Positions 1 to 7,578 are shown, numbered from the stretch's first letter. The stretch is DNA of 11,458 nucleotides from Streptomyces niger (GCF_000718305.1 NZ_JOFQ01000047.1:1-11458), one strand, 5' to 3'. Translations and numbers: made by a program. Notes: a model not told the origin generated them from the letters alone.

Positions 1-39
1 ACCGAGAGCTGGGGGGACACCGTCGGGGATCTCCTGTAG
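1..39 (+). CDS. 3' end of an upstream gene (partial)
   Basis: Reading from base 1 gives TESWGDTVGDLL and then a TAG stop at 37-39. The next start codon on the same strand (ATG at 50) follows after 10 bases. The spacing and the uninterrupted frame are what would be expected for the tail of a plus-strand gene ahead of the gene at 50. Only 12 codons are visible, so neither coding status nor function can be settled. Confidence 0.3.
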   Translation, partial: TESWGDTVGDLL

Positions 40-49
40 ATCTGGCGGC

Positions 50-588
50 ATGAACCTCAACGACCTTGGCCTGCTGATGGCCCGTCGTCAGGACGGCGGC
101 CTCAGCTTCGACCGCTTCCGCGCCGCCCCGGCCCTGGCCGCCCTGCAGTGGCCGGACGACGTCCTGAGGGATTTCCTCTTCGACTACGGCGACAAGGGCC
201 CTTCGTGGACGACTACGGCGACAAGGGCCCCTTCGTCCACGACTACGGAGGCGTCGATCTGTGCGGCATCACCTGGAAGCTGGAGACGATCCCGGCCGCG
301 GACTTCCACACCATGCCGACCGGCGAGAGCGACGCCGACTGCATCGAGCACTTCGCACAGAACCCGGTGCACTGGGTCAAGGCGGAGCCCCCGGAAGTCG
401 GCCGGCACTGGGAAGAACACGGGACGTGGCTGCGCCCGCCGCTCCTCATCGACCGGCGCCTCCTTAACCCGGCGGGCAGCGGACTGCAGGTCCTGGAGGG
501 CCGAACCCGCGTTGGTGTCCTGCGTGGCCGCCTCCGCGAGCAGCTGTGCGTCGCCCCCGGCCACCAGGCGTGGGTGGGACGCCCGTGA
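50..588 (+). pseudogene. Conserved-looking hypothetical protein, frameshifted at a tandem duplication
   Basis: I do not recognise this family with certainty. The frame opens at ATG 50 (MNLNDLGLLMARRQDGGLSFDRF) and reads well to about base 200. It then passes through a tandem repeat (181-209 and 210-239) and leaves the sensible frame. From the second repeat copy, another frame continues as DYGGVDLCGITWKLETIP and runs to TGA 586-588. Joined, they give one protein of about 170-180 residues. Near the C-terminus is GLQVLEGRTRVGVLRGR, which loosely resembles the substrate-loop region of ParB/sulfiredoxin-fold proteins; that likeness is inference only. The first repeat copy has CCC where the second has CCCC. 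Adding one C would restore the frame and leave an in-frame 10-residue repeat (DYGDKGPFVD/H). The gene lies 63 bases upstream of the gene at 652, on the same strand. No strong ribosome binding site precedes ATG 50. Confidence 0.6.
181..239 (+). repeat. Tandem duplication of 29/30 bp
   Basis: Bases 181-209 and 210-239 are two adjacent copies of the same unit. They differ by one C in a C run (3 versus 4) and by one base near the end (tgga versus tcca). A third, partial copy (cgactacgg) follows. The unit encodes DYGDKGPFV(D/H). The 1-base length difference causes the frameshift in the host gene. Confidence 0.9.
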
Positions 589-651
589 GAGCCTGCCGCG
601 CCTTGCTGCGTACGCTGCGAGCACCGAGGTGTTTTCGAGGAAGAGCTGCGG

Positions 652-1455
652 ATGACTGAGAAGGCGTCTGTGCCCGGCCCGCGCCGGGACATGGCAATGC
701 ACAACGACTGGTGGGTGTCGGGCTGGGAGCACGTCCTGCCTCGCCAGGGCTTCCCGCTGACCATGCTGATCGGGACCGCGAGCCAGCCCGGCTTCACCGG
801 CTCCCTGGACGACCTGGTGCACGAGATCTTCGACGGGTACTGGGACATGATCGGCGGCGATCTCGACGGTCCCCTCACGTTCTCCTGGCCCGATGAGGAG
901 TGGGACTACGAGGCCGCGCCGGAGGGCCGCGAGGCGTGCGAGGCCGCCCGCTGGAAGCAGTTCAGCGCCATGCTGACGACCGCCGGCTTCCCGGTGCCCA
1001 CCACTGTGCGGGACCTGTCCGAGCTCTACCTGACGTGGGGCCTGGCCCACCGCGAAGAGACGCCGGACGGCACCCGGTGGTCCATGCCCGCCGCGCTTCC
1101 GCTGCCCGGCGACCTGCTGCTCCTGGACGCCGAACTCACCCAGCGCCTCGACGGGATCCGCTGGACGATGCGCACGGGCCCGCTCGTCGACGCCCTCATC
1201 GACCACCTGGTCAACGATCTGGGTGAACCGGCAGAGACCCTCACCTCCCTGGACCGGCTGGCGGCAGCCACGGACCAGGACGTCGACGACGTCCGGCTCG
1301 CTCTCGCGGAGCTCGTGAAATCCGGTGACGCTCGTGTCCAGCGCGGCGAGGAGCCGGCCGACGCGGAGCGCCTGGAGGCCCACCGCCGCTTCCGCTTGGT
1401 CATGGACTGGGAGCACTTCCACGAGCACCGTATCCAACTGAGCCGCGGTGACTGA
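652..1455 (+). CDS. DUF6042-like protein of unknown function
   Basis: This intact frame encodes 267 residues. The start at ATG 652 is supported by GAGGAAGAG at 637-645, with a 6-base gap. The conserved part seems to begin at HNDWWVSGWEHVLPRQGF (residues 17-34), so ATG 691 or 697 is a possible alternative. Landmarks are LTMLIGTASQPGFTGSLDDL, then TVRDLSELYLTWGLAHREE (~120-138), PLPGDLLLLDAEL (~147-159), a segment SLDRLAAATDQDVDDVRLAL (~209-228) resembling a small helical domain, and the terminal DWEHFHEHRIQL. From memory, this order matches the Streptomyces family annotated DUF6042, whose function is unknown. No signal peptide or membrane segment is seen, so it is probably cytoplasmic. It converges on the transposon genes. 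An inverted repeat begins 60 bases after its stop and could act as a terminator. Confidence 0.82.
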   Translation: MTEKASVPGPRRDMAMHNDWWVSGWEHVLPRQGFPLTMLIGTASQPGFTGSLDDLVHEIFDGYWDMIGGDLDGPLTFSWPDEEWDYEAAPEGREACEAARWKQFSAMLTTAGFPVPTTVRDLSELYLTWGLAHREETPDGTRWSMPAALPLPGDLLLLDAELTQRLDGIRWTMRTGPLVDALIDHLVNDLGEPAETLTSLDRLAAATDQDVDDVRLALAELVKSGDARVQRGEEPADAERLEAHRRFRLVMDWEHFHEHRIQLSRGD

Positions 1456-1514
1456 GGCCGCGCACGGCTGACGGGATCACCGCGGGCCACGGGAGCGGGC
1501 CGAATTCCCGCACG

Positions 1515-1565
1515 TACACGCACTCCAGTGCGATGCACCGACGGCATCGCACTGAGGTGCGTGTA
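1515..1565. repeat. Large inverted repeat, 22-base arms, 7-base loop
   Basis: Arms 1515-1536 and 1544-1565 match at 20 of 22 positions (TACACGCAC..CAGTGCGATGC against its complement), with loop ACCGACG. It lies between the convergent DUF6042-like gene and the broken end of tnsC. It could be a bidirectional terminator (no T tract, as is usual in Streptomyces), a transposon-end or recombination structure, or a protein binding site. Confidence 0.9.
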
Positions 1566-1582
1566 GCCCCGGAAGACGGGGC
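1566..1582. repeat. Perfect 6-bp hairpin
   Basis: GCCCCG (1566-1571), loop GAAGA, CGGGGC (1577-1582). It directly abuts the large inverted repeat at 1515-1565 and lies beyond the point where tnsC similarity ends. Confidence 0.7.
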
Positions 1583-1583
1583 C

Positions 1584-1610
1584 GCCCGCCTTCCGGCCGC
1601 CGAGGCGGGC
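1584..1610. repeat. Perfect 7-bp hairpin at the tnsC breakpoint
   Basis: GCCCGCC (1584-1590) pairs with GGCGGGC (1604-1610) across a 13-base loop. Recognisable TnsC sequence stops at about base 1607, inside this arm. It is the third consecutive inverted repeat in 1515-1610. Confidence 0.6.
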
Positions 1611-2426
1611 GGGGAAGGCGCCGCAGTCGATCAGGGAGGCGCGCCCGGCGAGCTGCGCTCCGCGCACCCCGGTGAACAAAGGCGTGGCGGTCACGTCGAT
1701 GCCGGCGTGGACGAAGGTGGCGCCGATGCGTTCGGTGAGGTCTTTGAGCAGGTCGGCGGTCTGGGCGCCGGTGGTGGTGCGGGGGTTGAGCCGGTGGATC
1801 TCATCGATCATCACCAGCTGCACGCCGGCGCGGGTGTAGGTGTGGCAGACGGCGTTGACGATCTGCGGCTGGGACATACGGGCGGCCAGGGGGATGCCGA
1901 GGTAGCGGGCAAACTCGATCGCCAGGGTCTTGGCGCTGGCGGCGGGCGGGACGAGGAGGTAGGCGACCGGGACCTGCCCGGCCGCCGCTGCGCCGTGACG
2001 CCGGGTGTGCGCGAGGTGGCACGCCCGGCCGACCTGCAGCAAGGCGGTGGTCTTCCCGGCGCCGGCGGGGCCGGTGACGATCAGGGACGGCCGCGCGGTG
2101 ACCGCCTGGTGGCGGCCCAGGAGCATCAGGGTGCGCACGTTTTTGGCCAGCGCGTCGATGGCGGGGGTGCGTACCGTGACGAACCGCGAGTGGTAGGCCA
2201 GACGCTCCTGCAGACTGCGGGGCGGCGCGCCGGGTGGGGGAGGGGCGGCCACGGGCGTGGTGACGAAGTCGGCGAAGCCGTCCCAGGTCGTCACCGACCG
2301 CGGCCGTGCCTCCTGGCGGTCCTCGCCGGCGCCGTGCGGTGCGCCGGTGCCCTGGGGCAGGCGTGCCACGCTCGCCGCGTGCGGGCCGCCTTCCGGTTCC
2401 TCACCTGTGCGCGGCCCGGCGCTCAC
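1600..2426 (-). pseudogene. tnsC: Tn7-like AAA+ ATPase TnsC/TniB, C-terminus lost
   Basis: This is the ATP-dependent regulator that links the target selector (TniQ) to the transposase (TnsB). The likely start is GTG at 2426, whose last two bases overlap the TGA of tnsB (GTGA), implying translational coupling. Visible from that start: Walker A GPAGAGKTT at residues 119-127, Walker B LVMIDEIH at ~204-211, and the family block HAGIDVTATPLFTGVRGAQLAGRASL (~240-264). Similarity ends near residue 275 (GAFPAR, about base 1607), where homologues continue for roughly 60-90 more residues. The frame itself stays open beyond this point and runs antisense through the DUF6042-like gene, with no stop near the breakpoint. 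A cluster of inverted repeats (1515-1610) marks the loss. The ATPase core is present, but the product is probably not functional as it stands. Confidence 0.82.
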
Positions 2427-4647
2427 CACTGTTCGGCCTCTGCCTCGGCGTCCCACAGCCCGTATCCGCCGGCCCCGGCATCCGGGGCGGTCAGGTCCTC
2501 ACCGGGCGGCTGTTCGCCCTCGGCGCTCAGCTCCTCCAGGCTCTCACCCCGCTCTCCGGACCACGCCGGGGCCTCGTCCAGCGAGGGCCTCTGGCTGGAC
2601 GGATCCGTGGTGTGGACCGGGCCGGCCGGCGCCGCCTGGGCCCCCAAGACGTCTGTACCGGCAGGTTGCCGCGGGCGGGGGACGTCAGCCAGCCCCGGCA
2701 GCACCGGCGCCTGTCCCGGACGGGTGATGCGGTTGTTCCTCCGCCGCCTGGTGCTGGGCGCTGTCCTCTCCGCGTCGCGGGTGCGGCGCAGGAGCTGGTC
2801 CAGGGCGTCGGCGAGGTCGGCTTCGTGCTGCTCGCGGTCCGCGCGCTGCTCGACCTCGCTTTGAATGTGGCGCCAGATCTGGTCGGTGAAGGGCTGGTGC
2901 ACGTGGTCGCGGTGAACCCAGGGAATTTCGTGCAGCGCTCCGTCGGTCAGGCGGACCCAGATCTGCCGGGCGTCGTGGGGGTTGTGGTGGACCTCCCACT
3001 TGCCGTCCTTGCTGGTGACGCCGGAGCGCTGGCCGCGGTGGGGCAGAGGATGTCGTCGTCATAGGTGCGGTAGTCGATGCGAATACCGCGCTCGGTGATG
3101 GGGTGCCAGCGCACGGGCAGCAGCTCGAGATAGTCGGTCCCCGTCAGGGGCAGGGGCACGTAGCCGCACAGGGCGATCAGCGCGGCCCACATCTGGTTCG
3201 GGGTGAGGGCAGTCTTCGGCAGGACGGGGTGGCGCAAGCCCTCATGCGGCCGGTCCTGCCACCCGCAGATGATCCATTCCTCCAGGAACTCCTGCAGTTG
3301 CGGGACCGTCCACCGCGCCTCGGCGACCGCGCCGGATCCGCGGCGTTGGGGGTTGGATCCGGTGTGGCCGGCCACATGCTGGCAGAACAGGTCGTTGATC
3401 GCACCGAAGGTCCGCTCCACCACCGCTTTGGCCTGCGGCCGCCTGGGCGGGGCGGGCTGCACACTCACTCCCAGCGTCTCGCACGCGGCAACGAAACTCT
3501 CCGAGATATAGATCTTCCCGCGGTCGACGACGATCGTCTCGGGCACGACCACCGGGCGGGCGGCCGCACCCTGAAGGCGCTCGTCCAAGGAGAGCAGCCG
3601 CGCGTAGGGCACCTGGGCCCGCGCCAGCTGCAGGGCGGTGGGCCAGGTGGGCCGGGCGGGGTGGGGGACGGCCATCTCCGCCAGCAACAGGGCGGCATCG
3701 ACGGCTTTGGTGCTCTGCGGGCGCAGGACGGCGGCCAGCAGGGAGCGAGTGGCGACGTCGACGGCGATGGTCAGCTCCGGCCGCCCCAGGCTGCCGTCCT
3801 CCAGGACGGCCATGATGTCCAGGCGGGTGGTGTCGATCTGTACCTGCTCACCCGGCCGCAGCACCACCGGCGAGGCAGCGGCGCGGGCGGGCGCGGTGGC
3901 CGTCCGGCCAGGACGCCCCGGCAGCTCGGCCGGGTCGGCCAGCGCGTTCACCAGCCGATAGAACGACGACACCGGAGGCAGCGCCACCGCTCTCGGCCCG
4001 TGTGCCTCCTCCAGGATCTGCCCGGTCAGCACCCGCAGCCCCTTCACCGTCCCCTTCGAGCGCCCCCACTGCCTGCGCAACGCCTCCAGCACCGCGGCCA
4101 CGACCCGTTCATCGGCCCGCCCGGTCGCGCTGGATGGGCGCGCGCAGCGTTTGTCGACCAACCCCCACAGGCCCTGCTTGCGGTAGGCGTGCCGCATCCG
4201 CTCCACCGTCGTGCGCGTGACCCGGGCAAAGCCCAGCGCGGTCATCTCCCGCGCTTTGGCCGCATCCCGCTGCGCCAGCGTCCACCGCTCCGGGTCGTAC
4301 TCCTCGCGCACCTTCTGCCCCTCGCAGCTGCCCGGAGGGTGCGGCAACCCGGTCTCCACCTCCCGGATGTGCGGCAGCCACGCCAGCGCACGCTGCTGGG
4401 CCGCCAGTGGCACCGTCTCAAACAGCCCCCACCGCGGCACCCGCTCCGGCGCCCGCTCGCCCACCACCTCAAAGTCCGGGTCAGCGAACAGACGCCCCAC
4501 CAGCAGGGTCTTCTCCTCACCGCTGTCCTGCAGCAGATAGACCCGCTGCCCTTGCAGGGCGGCGACCTGCCAAGTCTGCCCCCGGTGGACGATGTGCGCG
4601 CCGACCTCCACCACCGGCCGCCGCCCCATGCCGTGGGAATCGCCCAC
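2423..4647 (-). pseudogene. tnsB: Tn7-like/Mu-family DDE transposase TnsB, one frameshift
   Basis: This is the transposase that binds the element ends and joins their 3' ends to target DNA. It starts at GTG 4647, with AGAGGGG upstream, 5 bases after the tnsA stop. A helix-turn-helix-like region lies at ~125-165. The RNase H-fold core has Asp272 (QIDTTRLDIMAV), Asp375 (IVVDRGKIYIS) and Glu411 (KAVVERTFGAI), an exact DD(35)E spacing. The Mu-type beta-barrel region follows (~480-530). After RIDYRTYDDDILCP the frame breaks at a G run on the plus strand (3040-3043). One extra C on the coding strand gives the expected continuation HRGQRSGVTSKDGKWEVHHN and QIWVRLTDG, then IWRHIQSEVEQ and LADALDQLL to the TGA at 2423. 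Repaired length is about 741 residues, normal for this family. Unrepaired, the product ends at base 2947 (566 residues) without the C-terminal TnsC-contacting tail. The cause is either a real mutation or a homopolymer error. Confidence 0.9.
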
Positions 4648-4652
4648 CGCGC

Positions 4653-5620
4653 TTACCCCTCTCCCCGTTCCTCGGCCTCCGCCGGCCGGCCACCGACGTC
4701 CTCGCTGTTCCCGGAGGCCGCGGCGACCAGCGTCTGTTCCTGCAGTGGTTCATCGAGCGGCACCGTCAGCCGCCCGCACCACAGCGCGTGATAGACAGCC
4801 GGCAGTACCTGCAGCGGATCCCCTACCGCCGCTGCCCCCTCGGCCAGTGGCCGCGCCACCTTGAACGCCTCCACCACCGCGGCCGCCACAGCTGACCCAC
4901 CCGCATGGCGAGGGTGGCGGTAACCGGCCAGCCACCGCAGATTCGCCGCCGTCACCGGCTCCGGCGGCACCAAGCGCCGTAGGCCCAGCCCACCGCCGCA
5001 CACGCCGCCTCCACCACCTCCGCGGCCCGCCGCGCCCGCACACCGCCCGCACCCGGCCGGGCGGGACAGTCCGCCAGCAGCCCGGTGCCATCCGTGTACC
5101 GAACGAAGAGCTGCGGCACCCAGGAACGCACCCGCCCCTCGCTCTGATCACGCCACACCAGCCGCACCGGACGTCCGGCCAGCCCGGTCACGTCCGGGTC
5201 GCGGTCCAGGAGCATCAGCTGGAGGCGCATCGCCACCGAGCCGTGCACCACATGCCGCCCGGTCGTTGCCGACCACCACCAGCCCGGCCCCCACCGGCGA
5301 CCCGGCACCACCGGAAACGCCGAGACCGGCTGGAGATCTTCAAACCGCACCGTCCCGGCGGCATCAAGGAACCGCTGCTGCATCAACTGCCCACCGGGGG
5401 CGGCGAAGACCGCTTCCACCCCGCTGAAGACCAGCGTGGGACAGCCATCCTCGACGGAAGCAAATGGCGAGGCGACAGGCACGCCGCCGTGACTGTTCGT
5501 ACTGATCACGTACTCCAGACAAGTCCGTCTCGGCCCGGCCACGCAGACGAACCGGACGGTAGCTCGCCCGCTACCGCCCTGATAAGGGCGCGCAGGCGCG
5601 GGCTCAGAATGGCGCAGCAC
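4653..5620 (-). pseudogene. tnsA: TnsA-like endonuclease, frameshifted and missing catalytic residues
   Basis: In Tn7-like elements TnsA cuts the 5' strands at the transposon ends. The recognisable order is VRFEDLQPVSAFPVVPGRR, WWWSATTGRHV, LMLLDRDPDV, SWVPQLFVRYTDGTGLLADC, then ANLRWLAGYRHPRH, GDPLQVLPAVYHALW. From memory, actinobacterial relatives carry ESxLERD before LLDFDP and HxPDxFAR in the second block. Here the same positions read GSVAMRL (Glu to Met at residue 131) and WVPQLF (Asp to Gln at residue 170), so the nuclease is probably dead. The frame also breaks after VGWAY. One extra C between 4978 and 4979 restores YRRLVPPEPVTAANL and continues to the TAA at 4653-4655. The start is uncertain: GTG 5620 or GTG 5509 (preceded by TGGAG). 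Repaired length is 285-322 residues. It lies 5 bases upstream of tnsB. Confidence 0.78.
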
Positions 5621-5631
5621 CTCCGTCCTGT

Positions 5632-5651
5632 CAGTGCAGGCCTCTGCACTG
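5632..5651. repeat. Perfect 8-bp inverted repeat upstream of tnsA
   Basis: CAGTGCAG (5632-5639), loop GCCT, CTGCACTG (5644-5651). It sits between the tnsA fragment and the most upstream tnsA start (5620), where an operator or promoter element could lie. Its first six bases (CAGTGC) also occur in the arm of the inverted repeat at 1515-1565. No function can be assigned. Confidence 0.6.
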
Positions 5652-5699
5652 TTCTCCTACGCGGGACCGAAGCCTGCTGCGCGAGGCGCCAGCGATCGC

Positions 5700-5874
5700 A
5701 TGGATCGAGGTTCTCGAATGCGACCGCGAGAGCGGCGTCCGCCCACCGCTGCTGCACCACCTGCCCGACCGGGTCGAGGAATACCGCCTCGAACCCCGTG
5801 CCGATATGCACATCCACCCGCCCCGGCCTGCCGCCAAGCCCGGCCACCACACGCTTGCCGCTCACCCGGCCCAC
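5700..5874 (-). pseudogene. Fragment of a second, diverged tnsA N-terminus
   Basis: From GTG 5874 the frame reads GFEAVFLDPVGQVVQQRWAD, then VAFENLDP. This parallels residues 67-98 of the neighbouring TnsA (GVEAVFAAPGGQLMQQRFLD, VRFEDLQP). In the best-matching 59-base stretch about 43 bases agree by eye, so the two are old paralogues and not a recent copy. The similarity stops after DP. Neither the WWxATTG block nor any nuclease core follows, although the frame stays open to 5506. It is most simply a remnant of a tandem tnsA or of an earlier element, lying between tniQ and tnsA. A separate small N-terminal-domain protein is a less likely alternative. Confidence 0.55.
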
Positions 5875-6010
5875 CCAAACTAGCTTCCCTGCCGGCCGGA
5901 GCTGCCTTTAGCATTTCGCTCACGCGACGCCGCCTGATGCGATACCAACCGGCCCCGCCAGGCCGCGCTCCGCGCCCTCCCTGGCCGGAGACCACCCGGC
6001 AAGCCAGGGC

Positions 6011-7402
6011 CTATCTGTCTTTCGCGTCCTGGTACGTCTTGAGCGCGTCCGCCAAAGCGCCGGGAGGCAACTGCGCCCACTGGGCCGCCTCCTGCGGCGG
6101 CACGCCGGCGTTCACGGCCGCCACGACAGTGCGCTCAAGCGCCTGGTCGATCAGACCGGCGGCATGGCTGAGGCCGCGCAGCAGCCGCCGGGCCACGTCC
6201 GCACTCGGGCCGGTTTGCGTCCCGCGCAGCTGGATGAGCTGTTCCGCGGCGTCATCGATCAGGCTGCTGATCACAGCGCGCTGCTCCGCCGGTACCGTCG
6301 CGCGCCACATCGTCCCCGAGCCGGGCGCCTTCTTCTCCTTGCCCAGCACCCTCAGCTGCCCGGCCACGGTCGCGGCCTGGTGCTCCTGCCGCAACCACCA
6401 CGGGTCGTTGTCGTAACCGGGTGGGCCGCCGGCGCCGCGGCGCAGCCGGATGACGCTGCCCATCCAGGAGGTCAGCGGGCCGCCGTAGTCGGTCGCGGCC
6501 AGCGGCCCCAGCCACTCCCGCCCGACCCGCTCACCCAGCCGGCGGCAGAACGTGCCGTCGGCGGGCAGCGGCCGCGGCCGCCCGGCACCGCTATCCATCC
6601 ACACCAGCTCGGCCATCACCGGGTCCAGCAGCGCCTCCGCAACGGCCACCACCTCGGGGAAGACGACCGCGTCCCGCCCTACGATCCGCCACCGCTCCAG
6701 ATCACCCCCGGCGTCACCGCCCGCGACTTGGTGCAGCCGCCGCGGCCACACCCTCTCCCGCTCCCAGTGCAAGGCCTGCTCCCACCAGCGGGTCACTACC
6801 GCGTGGGCCAGGGCGAACACCCGCTCCGGCTCGGCCCCGGCTCGCACCGCCCGCCGCGCCACCCCGGTCCACCGCCGCTGCGCATCGGTCACCTCCGGCA
6901 GGTGCCGCACGTCCAGATGCTCGAGGGGCTGGTCGGCGTCCGCGTCCAGCTGCCACCGCACGTGTCGGACACACACCCGCTCCCACCGCGGCGCGTACCG
7001 CACCACCGGCACTGCCACCCCGCACCGCTGTGCCGCGCACAACCGGCAGCCGAACGCCACCGGACCGGCCACCACTGCACCGATGCGCCACACCGCCAAC
7101 GGCACGCTGTCCTCTTCCGCGGGCAGCTTGGCATCCCCCTGCCCCCAAGACGGCAACGCCCGCGCCAGCACCCTCTCCTCGATATCGCACAGCCCCACCC
7201 GGACCTGCCGCCCTGCCGCGTTCAGCAGCACCTCGGCATCCATCCGGAAACCCGAGCTCTCCTGCCGGGGCTGGTGATTACGCCACTGCCAGCAGGACCG
7301 CAACACCGTCGCCTCCAACCCGTAACGGGCCGCGATCCGGCACAGAAACGAAAACGTCGTCTCCCCGGCGAAGGGAGACACGCGGAAGACCCCGGGAACC
7401 AT
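6011..7402 (-). CDS. tniQ: TniQ-family target-selection protein
   Basis: This intact frame encodes 463 residues. TniQ/TnsD proteins recognise the target site and recruit TnsC and then TnsB. The N-terminal motif FRVSPFAGETTFSFLCRIA (residues 6-24) is the classic TniQ opening (P-x-x-x-E-x-x-x-S-x-L-x-R). A zinc-binding group follows: Cys119-x2-Cys122 (FGCRLCAAQ) and Cys144-x2-His147 (ERVCVRH), the normal CCCH pattern. The C-terminal half is family-specific and I cannot assign it; GVPPQEAAQWAQL near the end resembles a helix-turn-helix that might read DNA. Start: ATG 7402 is the first start after an in-frame stop, but its GGAGGG abuts the ATG with no spacing, so weak initiation or use of GTG 7381 is possible. 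TniQ lies upstream of tnsA here, unlike the A-B-C-D order of Tn7. It is the best-preserved gene of the module. Confidence 0.88.
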   Translation of the reverse strand: MVPGVFRVSPFAGETTFSFLCRIAARYGLEATVLRSCWQWRNHQPRQESSGFRMDAEVLLNAAGRQVRVGLCDIEERVLARALPSWGQGDAKLPAEEDSVPLAVWRIGAVVAGPVAFGCRLCAAQRCGVAVPVVRYAPRWERVCVRHVRWQLDADADQPLEHLDVRHLPEVTDAQRRWTGVARRAVRAGAEPERVFALAHAVVTRWWEQALHWERERVWPRRLHQVAGGDAGGDLERWRIVGRDAVVFPEVVAVAEALLDPVMAELVWMDSGAGRPRPLPADGTFCRRLGERVGREWLGPLAATDYGGPLTSWMGSVIRLRRGAGGPPGYDNDPWWLRQEHQAATVAGQLRVLGKEKKAPGSGTMWRATVPAEQRAVISSLIDDAAEQLIQLRGTQTGPSADVARRLLRGLSHAAGLIDQALERTVVAAVNAGVPPQEAAQWAQLPPGALADALKTYQDAKDR

Positions 7403-7479
7403 CCCTCCAGGCTCCCGTGAGGAGGGCTGGAACGATGGCTGTTCACCGCTTTCTCACCCCGGTCTCGGACGCTGCCGCC

Positions 7480-7557
7480 TCACAAGAGGGTCAAAGAGGC
7501 CCCTACGGTCCTTCCGTCTTCCTTGCCCGGCAGTTGCAACGACACCGCAATGTGCAT
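7480..7557 (-). CDS. Possible 25-residue small ORF
   Basis: MHIAVSLQLPGKEDGRTVGA followed by five more residues (SLTLL) and TGA. GGAAGGAG lies 6 bases before the ATG, inside the loop of the hairpin 7558-7578. It could be a leader peptide, the 5' remnant of a lost gene, or chance. It resembles nothing I recognise. Confidence 0.25.
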   Translation of the reverse strand: MHIAVSLQLPGKEDGRTVGASLTLL

Positions 7558-7578
7558 ACGGCAGCTCCTTCCTGCCGT
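7558..7578 (-). promoter_or_regulatory. Hairpin presenting a Shine-Dalgarno sequence in its loop
   Basis: On the plus strand: ACGGCAG (7558-7564), CTCCTTC (7565-7571), CTGCCGT (7572-7578), a perfect 7-bp stem. Read on the minus strand, the loop is GAAGGAG and the stem ends directly at the ATG at 7557. This could tune translation of the small ORF or be a protein-binding palindrome. Confidence 0.4.

Noticed and set aside
184..1437. Long minus-strand open frame opposite the DUF6042-like gene
   Set aside because: It mirrors the codons of the plus-strand gene, has Arg/Ala/Gly/Pro-rich low-information sequence, and lacks motifs. Typical of high-GC DNA.
1026..1599. Extension of the TnsC frame beyond base ~1607
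   Set aside because: The frame stays open but resembles nothing and runs antisense through the intact plus-strand gene, so it was not counted as part of TnsC.
2306..3064. Plus-strand open frame across the tnsB/tnsC junction
   Set aside because: The minus strand carries the clear TnsB C-terminal continuation and TnsC start; the plus frame is a compositional shadow.
3103..4791. 562-codon plus-strand open frame opposite tnsB
   Set aside because: The minus-strand TnsB has an unmistakable DD(35)E core; the opposite frame is Pro/His/Gln/Arg-rich with no domain.
6164..7420. Plus-strand open frame opposite tniQ
   Set aside because: Compositional shadow of tniQ, very rich in Pro, His and Arg, no recognisable motif.
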